The position numbers and the translations under genes were made by a program. A model generated the notes under the pieces. That model saw only the letters and a program-made list of their open reading frames with translations, had not been told where the DNA came from and made no database searches. A stretch of DNA of 64,000 bases from Alcanivorax sp. (lineage in GTDB: Bacteria; Pseudomonadota; Gammaproteobacteria; Pseudomonadales; Alcanivoracaceae), in the NCBI RefSeq assembly GCF_019431375.1, contig NZ_CP080267.1, forward strand, positions 2,359,933-2,423,932, given 5' to 3'. Shown here piece after piece: positions 59,301 through 64,000 of this stretch (position 1 is the stretch's first letter; each line of letters opens with the position of its first letter).

Positions 59301-60044
59301 TCAACCCGGCCAGGCCAGAATACCTCCGGTTACCGCCAGCACCACAAACACCGCCTGACGAAACCGCTGCTCGTTGACCCGGTGATGCAGCACTTCCCCC
59401 AACACCATGGCAGCAATTACCACCGGCACCAGCATGGCAATTCGCGGCGCCGCCGGCAGCAGGCTGCCATCCAGCAGGAATACCAGGGTGAGCAGGCTGT
59501 TGAGGGCCAGCCATACCAGAATCAGAGTGGCGCGGAAACGTTGCTTGTCCAGAGAAAGACCGCTGAGGGCATAGACCAGCAGCGGGCCACCGGAGGCAAA
59601 CAGACCATGGGTGATACCCGCCAGAAACATCCACACCCGGGTCCACAGGCCGCCATGGGCTGAAACGATGGCGCCATGCCACATTCGCCACAGCTCCCGG
59701 ACGCTGAACCACAGCACCAGCACCCCAAAAGCATTCTTGAGCAACTGGTCTCCCAGCCAGGGACGTAGCCCGTAGCCGGCCAGGGTCCCCACCACCATCA
59801 AGGGCAGGATCAGTTTCCACAGGGTGGGCCAGTGAATGGCGTGGCGGTGCCGCCAGCTCAGAGTGCTGCTCATGACAATATTGAGCGGCACCAGCACCGG
59901 CAGAATCTCCGTCATCGGCAACACCAGCGCCCCCAGAGACAGGGCGATAACGATACTGCCAAAGCCGGTGGCGGCTTCGGTGGTGAAGGCCAGGAAGATA
60001 AACAGCCCCAGCAACAGCCAGGGCAGGGTGATCATTTCTGCCAT
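59301..60044 (-). CDS. Sulfite exporter TauE/SafE-family membrane protein
   Basis: A 247-residue protein with eight hydrophobic segments. The TauE/SafE signature is seen as TEAATGFGSIVIALSLGALVLPMTEILPVLVPLN and, in the second half, GITHGLFASGGPLLVYALSGLSLDKQRFRATLI. Members carry sulfonate-derived anions or other small organic acids. It is last of a minus-strand operon, adjacent to the SDR stop. The cargo is not known. Confidence 0.85.
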   Translation of the reverse strand: MAEMITLPWLLLGLFIFLAFTTEAATGFGSIVIALSLGALVLPMTEILPVLVPLNIVMSSTLSWRHRHAIHWPTLWKLILPLMVVGTLAGYGLRPWLGDQLLKNAFGVLVLWFSVRELWRMWHGAIVSAHGGLWTRVWMFLAGITHGLFASGGPLLVYALSGLSLDKQRFRATLILVWLALNSLLTLVFLLDGSLLPAAPRIAMLVPVVIAAMVLGEVLHHRVNEQRFRQAVFVVLAVTGGILAWPG

Positions 60045-60842
60045 TTAACGGGGTTCCAGCTCGGAGGCGAACTTGCGCACCATCATGCGCTGGTAGACAT
60101 CCGGCGCCAGCCGCCACAACAGGCTGGCGAACCAGGTAAAGCGATCCGGGAACAGGCGCTTTTTCTTGCGATAGTAGGCCTCGAACACCCGCTCGGCCAT
60201 CCACTCCGGCGTCTGCATGGCACCCACCATGGAACGGGGATGCGCGGCGGGCTGGCCATCGTGCCCCAGGGCATTGGTTTCAATGGGCGTGTCCAGGAAG
60301 CTGGGATACACCATCAGGATATGCACCCCGTATTGCGCCACCTCGCCGCGCAGCACCTCGAAAAACTGGCTCAGAGCACTTTTCGCGCTGCAGTAACCGG
60401 CCCGCCCCAGCACCGGCATCCAGCCAGCCATGGAGCCGATATTGATGATGCCTCCACCACTGCGCTTGAGCAGGGGCAGGCAGGCCACTGCCATTTCCAC
60501 CGGCGCCTGCCAGTCCACCGCCATGACCTTGCGGAACACGGCGATGTCAGTCTTGTCCGCCAGGGAGCGATGGGTAATGCCGGCGTTGTTGATCAGCACA
60601 TCCAGGCCACCTTCCCTTTCCTTGAGCAAGGCCACCAGTGCGGTGATCGCCTCGCTGTCAGTCACATCAAGCTGGTGGAAGGTAACCCGGGACGGATCCT
60701 GATTGGCCAGCACATCTGCCCGCGCCGCCAGCTGCAAGGCATTCATATCGGTCATGATGACACGATGGCCCAGCGCGAAGGCCCGCTGGGACAGGGCCCA
60801 GCCGAGGCCGGAAGCGGCACCGGTAATCAGTACGGTTTTCAT
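60045..60842 (-). CDS. Short-chain dehydrogenase/reductase
   Basis: A 265-residue classical SDR: GAASGLGWAL cofactor loop, INNAGITHRSL, Ser in INIGSMAGW, catalytic YCSAKSALSQF, then VYPSFLDTPI. The C-terminus is extended with basic residues (AYYRKKKRLFPDRFTWFASLLWR), typical of the SDR group acting on retinol-, steroid- or acyl-like alcohols and often membrane-associated. ATG 60842 overlaps the epimerase gene by 4 bp. It is part of the compact operon with the flavin monooxygenase. Confidence 0.88.
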   Translation of the reverse strand: MKTVLITGAASGLGWALSQRAFALGHRVIMTDMNALQLAARADVLANQDPSRVTFHQLDVTDSEAITALVALLKEREGGLDVLINNAGITHRSLADKTDIAVFRKVMAVDWQAPVEMAVACLPLLKRSGGGIINIGSMAGWMPVLGRAGYCSAKSALSQFFEVLRGEVAQYGVHILMVYPSFLDTPIETNALGHDGQPAAHPRSMVGAMQTPEWMAERVFEAYYRKKKRLFPDRFTWFASLLWRLAPDVYQRMMVRKFASELEPR

Positions 60843-61777
60843 TGGTCCTTCCTCTGTGTCTGGTTGGCCATATAGAAGCGAAACACCTGCTCCGAGGTCT
60901 TGCGCGGGATATAGCCGAACTCTTCCTTGAGTCGTCGATTGGCCAGCACCGGCCGATAGCGCAGGAAGTTCACCTGTGCCGGGGTGTAGTTGGTGAGGCC
61001 CAGGCGATTGCCCATCCACAGGGCAGCGCGAATCAACCCGGCAGGAACCGAGATCACCGGTTTACCCAGCAGACGACCCAGTTCATGAATGCTGAGAGCG
61101 CCATCGCCGGCCAGGTTGTAGCAACCAGCCTTGCCCTCCAGCACCCCTTTGTGAATGATCGCCACCACATCCTGATCCCAGATAAATACGAACGGCGAAG
61201 GCGAACCGGCTACTGCCACCAGGCGCGGTTTCTCGAACAGCCGGGTGATCAGGTTGCGGGTATTGGCGCCCAGCACGGTGCCCGGACGCAGTATCAGCTG
61301 CTTCAGTGCCGGGTGTTTCTGGCGATACTCCGCCAGCAGGGTTTCCACCTGGCGCTTGTGATCCGAGTAGGCAAACTCCGGGTTACCGCGCAGGGCATCG
61401 TCTTCGTCCAGCCAGGCAGGATTGTCCGGGTGATAGCCATAAGCGGCGCCGGAACTGGTCACCACCAACTGCTCCACGCCTGCAGCCACACAAGCATCCA
61501 GCACGTTGCGGGTACCGTTCACATCGATATCAAAATCCCGCTCCCTGTCGCCGGAATCCTCCAGCACAGCGGCCAGGTGAACCACCTGCTGAATACCTTG
61601 CTCACTTATCAACCTGCCCAACGCCGGATCGCGAATATCCATCACGAAGAAAGGGAAATCGGCACTGTCATCAGCGCGAATATCCACCCCCACCACATGG
61701 TGCTCCTGGCTTAGCCGCCGGGCGACCTGGCTGCCGATATAACCGGCGGCGCCGGTTATCAGGATGCGTCGTCGCAT
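60839..61777 (-). CDS. NAD-dependent epimerase/dehydratase-family (extended SDR)
   Basis: A 312-residue extended SDR. GAAGYIGSQVARRL binds NAD, DIRADDSADF follows, and SGAAYGYHPDNP with active-site YSDHKRQVETLL gives the Tyr-x3-Lys pair. The C-terminal domain is typical of 3-beta-HSD or NAD-dependent epimerases. The sequence ends in FRFYMANQTQRKDQ. It overlaps the BASS gene by 19 bp. Possible roles are oxidation of a hydroxyl group on a ring or long-chain substrate. Confidence 0.85.
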   Translation of the reverse strand: MRRRILITGAAGYIGSQVARRLSQEHHVVGVDIRADDSADFPFFVMDIRDPALGRLISEQGIQQVVHLAAVLEDSGDRERDFDIDVNGTRNVLDACVAAGVEQLVVTSSGAAYGYHPDNPAWLDEDDALRGNPEFAYSDHKRQVETLLAEYRQKHPALKQLILRPGTVLGANTRNLITRLFEKPRLVAVAGSPSPFVFIWDQDVVAIIHKGVLEGKAGCYNLAGDGALSIHELGRLLGKPVISVPAGLIRAALWMGNRLGLTNYTPAQVNFLRYRPVLANRRLKEEFGYIPRKTSEQVFRFYMANQTQRKDQ

Positions 61778-62679
61778 GCCGCCTCCTCTGGGTTTTGGCG
61801 GTCTTCATGGCCCCGTGACCACCACCAGGCCAGCAGCAGGCCGGAAATCAGATGCCAGACACCCCAGAAGGCGGCGATCAGGATCATGCCGCTGGCCTCC
61901 GGGAAAAAGGTGAACAGAATCGCCAGCCCCAGACCGGAATTCTGGATGCCCACTTCCATGGTGATGGCCCGGCGGTCCTGCCGGGGCAAGCCGGTGAGGG
62001 CGCCGGCAAAGGCGCCCATGCCCAGCGCCAGCAGATTCTGCAGCACCACCAGGATGACGATCCGGTCCGCCGTGGCCAGAAACACATCCATGTTGTTGCC
62101 AAAGGCCACGCCCACAAACAGCAACAACACCAGCAGGGTAATCACCCGCATGGGTTTCTCGGCCCTGGCGGCAAAGCGGGGAAACAGCTTGCCGGTCATC
62201 ATTCCCAGTAGCAGCGGCAGCCCCAGCACCAGCACCACCAGAATCAGAATATTCATACTGTCCAGCTGGATTGCCGTGAGCATCGACCGGGTATGCGGGT
62301 TAAGCCAGCCGTACAGAGCAAAGTTGAACGGTGTCATCACCATGGCCACCAGGCTGGAGATGGCAGTCATGCTTACCGATACCGCCACATTGGCCCGGGC
62401 CAACCAGGTCATGATGTTGGAAAACGAACCACCCGGGCAGGACGCCACCAGAATCATGCCCAGCGCCATTTCCGGCTCCACTTCAAAAAACCAGGTGGTC
62501 AGGCAGGTGGCGGCGGGCAGCAGGACGAACTGGGCAAGCAGACCGACAATGGGCGCATCCGGGCGTTTGAGCACGCGCCGGAAATCCTCACCGGTGAGCG
62601 ACAGGGACACCCCGAACATCATGAACGCCAGGATGACGTTGAGAATCAGCAGATTCTCGCTACTGAACTGAACCTCCAC
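61759..62679 (-). CDS. Bile acid:sodium symporter-family (BASS/ACR3-like) transporter
   Basis: A 306-residue membrane protein with about ten helices. The family marks include LIVASCPGGSFSNIMTWLARANVAVSVSMTAISSLVAMVMTPFN (here LVASCPGGSFSN) and VGIQNSGLGLAIL. Members move organic anions with sodium. It starts 1 bp before the FMO stop on the same strand and overlaps the epimerase gene at its end. The ligand may be the substrate or product of the linked monooxygenase. Confidence 0.88.
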   Translation of the reverse strand: MEVQFSSENLLILNVILAFMMFGVSLSLTGEDFRRVLKRPDAPIVGLLAQFVLLPAATCLTTWFFEVEPEMALGMILVASCPGGSFSNIMTWLARANVAVSVSMTAISSLVAMVMTPFNFALYGWLNPHTRSMLTAIQLDSMNILILVVLVLGLPLLLGMMTGKLFPRFAARAEKPMRVITLLVLLLFVGVAFGNNMDVFLATADRIVILVVLQNLLALGMGAFAGALTGLPRQDRRAITMEVGIQNSGLGLAILFTFFPEASGMILIAAFWGVWHLISGLLLAWWWSRGHEDRQNPEEAACDDAS

Positions 62680-62680
62680 C

Positions 62681-63973
62681 TCACACCCCCTGTTTCAGGT
62701 CGGCGATGTGGGCGTTGACCGCCTTGCGATAGCTGTCCTTGTGCACGTAGTAGGCCATACGTTCCAGCTTCAGGTAGTCGAAGCCGCCGTCCAGGGTCTG
62801 GCCGGCTTCCGCGCTGGCTTTCTTCTCCAGCTTGTCTGCCTCCGGGTGTTGGTTCTGCCGGGCCTTGATGTAGAGCGCCACCATCTCCGCCTGCTCATTG
62901 CGCCCTTCCCAGCCCAGCCCGGCCGCTTCCACCATGCCCATCATGAACAGGTTACGGTATTGCGGGTGGAACACATTCAAGTACAGCTGCGGCGCATCGG
63001 CGTTGTGCCAGTTCAGTTCCGAGGCATCGATAAAGGGGTAGTCGAGCTTGTAACCGGTGGCCATCAGAACCAGGTCATAAACCCGGGACTGGCCATCGGC
63101 GAAGGTCACCGTATCGCCCACCACTCCGACAATGTCACCGTGGGGCGTGATGTCACCATGGCCGAGGTGGTGCAGCACCAGGGAATTGATCACCGGGTGG
63201 GATTCGTACATCCGGTATGACGGCTCCGGCAGGCCGTAATCGCTGGGCTTGCCGACAATAAGGCGAATCAGCCTGGCATCCAGACGCTGCTTGAGTCCCC
63301 GAGGCAGCTTGAGCTTGCCGCCGATGCTGTCGGTGGGTTTGCCGCCGATAAACTTGGGCAGAAAGTAATACCCCCGGCGCACGGACAGATCCACACTGGC
63401 CGCCCGGTGCACCGCGTCCACGGCGATATCACAGGCAGAGTTGCCACAACCCACGATCAGCACCCGCTTGCCATCAAACACCGACGCATCCCGATAGTCG
63501 CAGGAATGCATCAGCTCACCCTCGAACTTGCCCGGCAGGCTGGGCTGGTTGGGTGTGTGCAGGGTGCCATTGGCGATCAGCACGCCCTGAAAATAACGGC
63601 GTTGCATTTCCCCGTCCCGTTCGGTGGTCACCTGCCAACCATCACCATCGCGTTCCACCCGCACCACCCGGGTGGAAAATTCGTAGTGGCGATACAGATC
63701 GAAATGGCGCGCATAACTCTGGAAATAGCGCTTCATTTCACTGTGATGGGGATAAGTGGCCACCTCATCGGGCATGGGGAATTCACTGAATTCGGTCATT
63801 CCCTTGGAGGAAATCAGGTGCGCGGACTGATACATGGTGCTGTGGGGATTATCGATGTCCCACAGGCCCCCCACATCGCTGTTCAGATCGAACCCGATGA
63901 AAGGAATATCGTACTTGTTAAGATTTCTGGCGGTGGCCAGGCCCATGGGGCCGGCGCCTATCACTGCGTACAT
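62681..63973 (-). CDS. Flavin-containing monooxygenase (FMO/BVMO type)
   Basis: A 430-residue flavoprotein. N-terminal FAD loop GAGPMGL, then the FMO signature FEGELMHSCDY (F-x-G-x3-H-S-x2-Y form), then the NADPH loop GCGNSACD. The domain order is that of class-B monooxygenases (FMO, N-hydroxylases, Baeyer-Villiger). It is shorter than the roughly 490-residue AlmA long-chain alkane hydroxylase, so that identity is not claimed. It is the first gene of the five-gene operon and probably oxygenates the substrate that the SDRs then handle. Confidence 0.88.
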   Translation of the reverse strand: MYAVIGAGPMGLATARNLNKYDIPFIGFDLNSDVGGLWDIDNPHSTMYQSAHLISSKGMTEFSEFPMPDEVATYPHHSEMKRYFQSYARHFDLYRHYEFSTRVVRVERDGDGWQVTTERDGEMQRRYFQGVLIANGTLHTPNQPSLPGKFEGELMHSCDYRDASVFDGKRVLIVGCGNSACDIAVDAVHRAASVDLSVRRGYYFLPKFIGGKPTDSIGGKLKLPRGLKQRLDARLIRLIVGKPSDYGLPEPSYRMYESHPVINSLVLHHLGHGDITPHGDIVGVVGDTVTFADGQSRVYDLVLMATGYKLDYPFIDASELNWHNADAPQLYLNVFHPQYRNLFMMGMVEAAGLGWEGRNEQAEMVALYIKARQNQHPEADKLEKKASAEAGQTLDGGFDYLKLERMAYYVHKDSYRKAVNAHIADLKQGV

Positions 63974-64000
63974 GGCTGTCCCGATAACTATTATTATGAA

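Noticed and set aside
62681..63973. Identity as AlmA long-chain alkane monooxygenase
   Set aside because: The protein is about 60 residues shorter than AlmA as I remember it, and carries the general FMO signature only; kept as generic flavin monooxygenase.

Overview
The window is a GC-rich, densely coding stretch of a gammaproteobacterial chromosome. The gene set points to a marine hydrocarbon or lipid degrader of the Alcanivorax/Alloalcanivorax type, though this is inferred from content and not from a marker gene. The content includes two membrane fatty-acid desaturases each beside an AraC regulator, a FadL porin, an acyl-CoA dehydrogenase, several alpha/beta hydrolases and a flavin monooxygenase. 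Core genes (glnK-amtB, ubiK, comM, rep, cytochrome c5) are arranged much as I remember them in Pseudomonas, which supports Pseudomonadales/Oceanospirillales-type placement. I see no IS element, prophage, integrase or CRISPR array.

Layout. 0-5 kb: the end of a thioesterase gene, a response regulator/PAS histidine kinase/cysteine-motif protein operon, and a GluR0-like glutamate-receptor potassium channel divergent from a small secreted protein. 5-10 kb: an RND efflux pump (permease and lipoprotein adaptor, no outer-membrane channel) divergent from its TetR regulator, with a perfect palindrome between them. 10-16 kb: a small outer-membrane barrel protein and the creBC-creD region with a GAF protein. 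15.8-17.9 kb: a TetR regulator and a nitronate monooxygenase/NTF2-like pair that share a TTTAC-N3-GTAAA operator. 17.9-23.3 kb: rRNA methyltransferase, amtB and glnK with a sigma-54 promoter and two NtrC sites, ubiK, comM. 23.8-30.8 kb: acyl-CoA dehydrogenase and SDR, Nudix, AraC/desaturase module 1, ABM-domain protein, macrodomain protein, RsuA-type pseudouridine synthase. 30.9-42.1 kb: Rep helicase, then an apparently inserted block (AraC regulator, four secreted proteins with a common N-terminal motif, a lipoprotein hydrolase), then a tandem pair of c-type cytochromes. 42.3-47.5 kb: a CHASE2 kinase/FecR-LysM/response regulator operon, a Gdx-type SMR exporter and tRNA-Arg(CCG). 47.5-51.2 kb: AraC/desaturase module 2 and FadL. 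51.3-53.5 kb: a Fur-boxed PepSY/DUF3649/DUF3325 operon. 53.5-58.3 kb: an AbiEi-like two-gene unit, a secreted HNH nuclease, a small lipoprotein, an esterase and a methyltransferase. 58.5-64 kb: a GNAT protein and a compact minus-strand operon (flavin monooxygenase, BASS transporter, epimerase, SDR, TauE/SafE exporter).

The least-explained material: (i) the four-gene secreted-protein operon at 34.4-40.1 kb with its lipase-like lipoprotein and AraC activator; (ii) two unannotated 37- and 38-residue single-span membrane proteins at 23.2 and 58.2 kb that are clear paralogues although 35 kb apart; (iii) an AbiEi-like protein coupled to an unknown partner instead of AbiEii; (iv) two MITE-like palindromic elements and several REP-type doublets; (v) the two AraC/desaturase divergent modules, each with a direct repeat at exactly 21-bp spacing.
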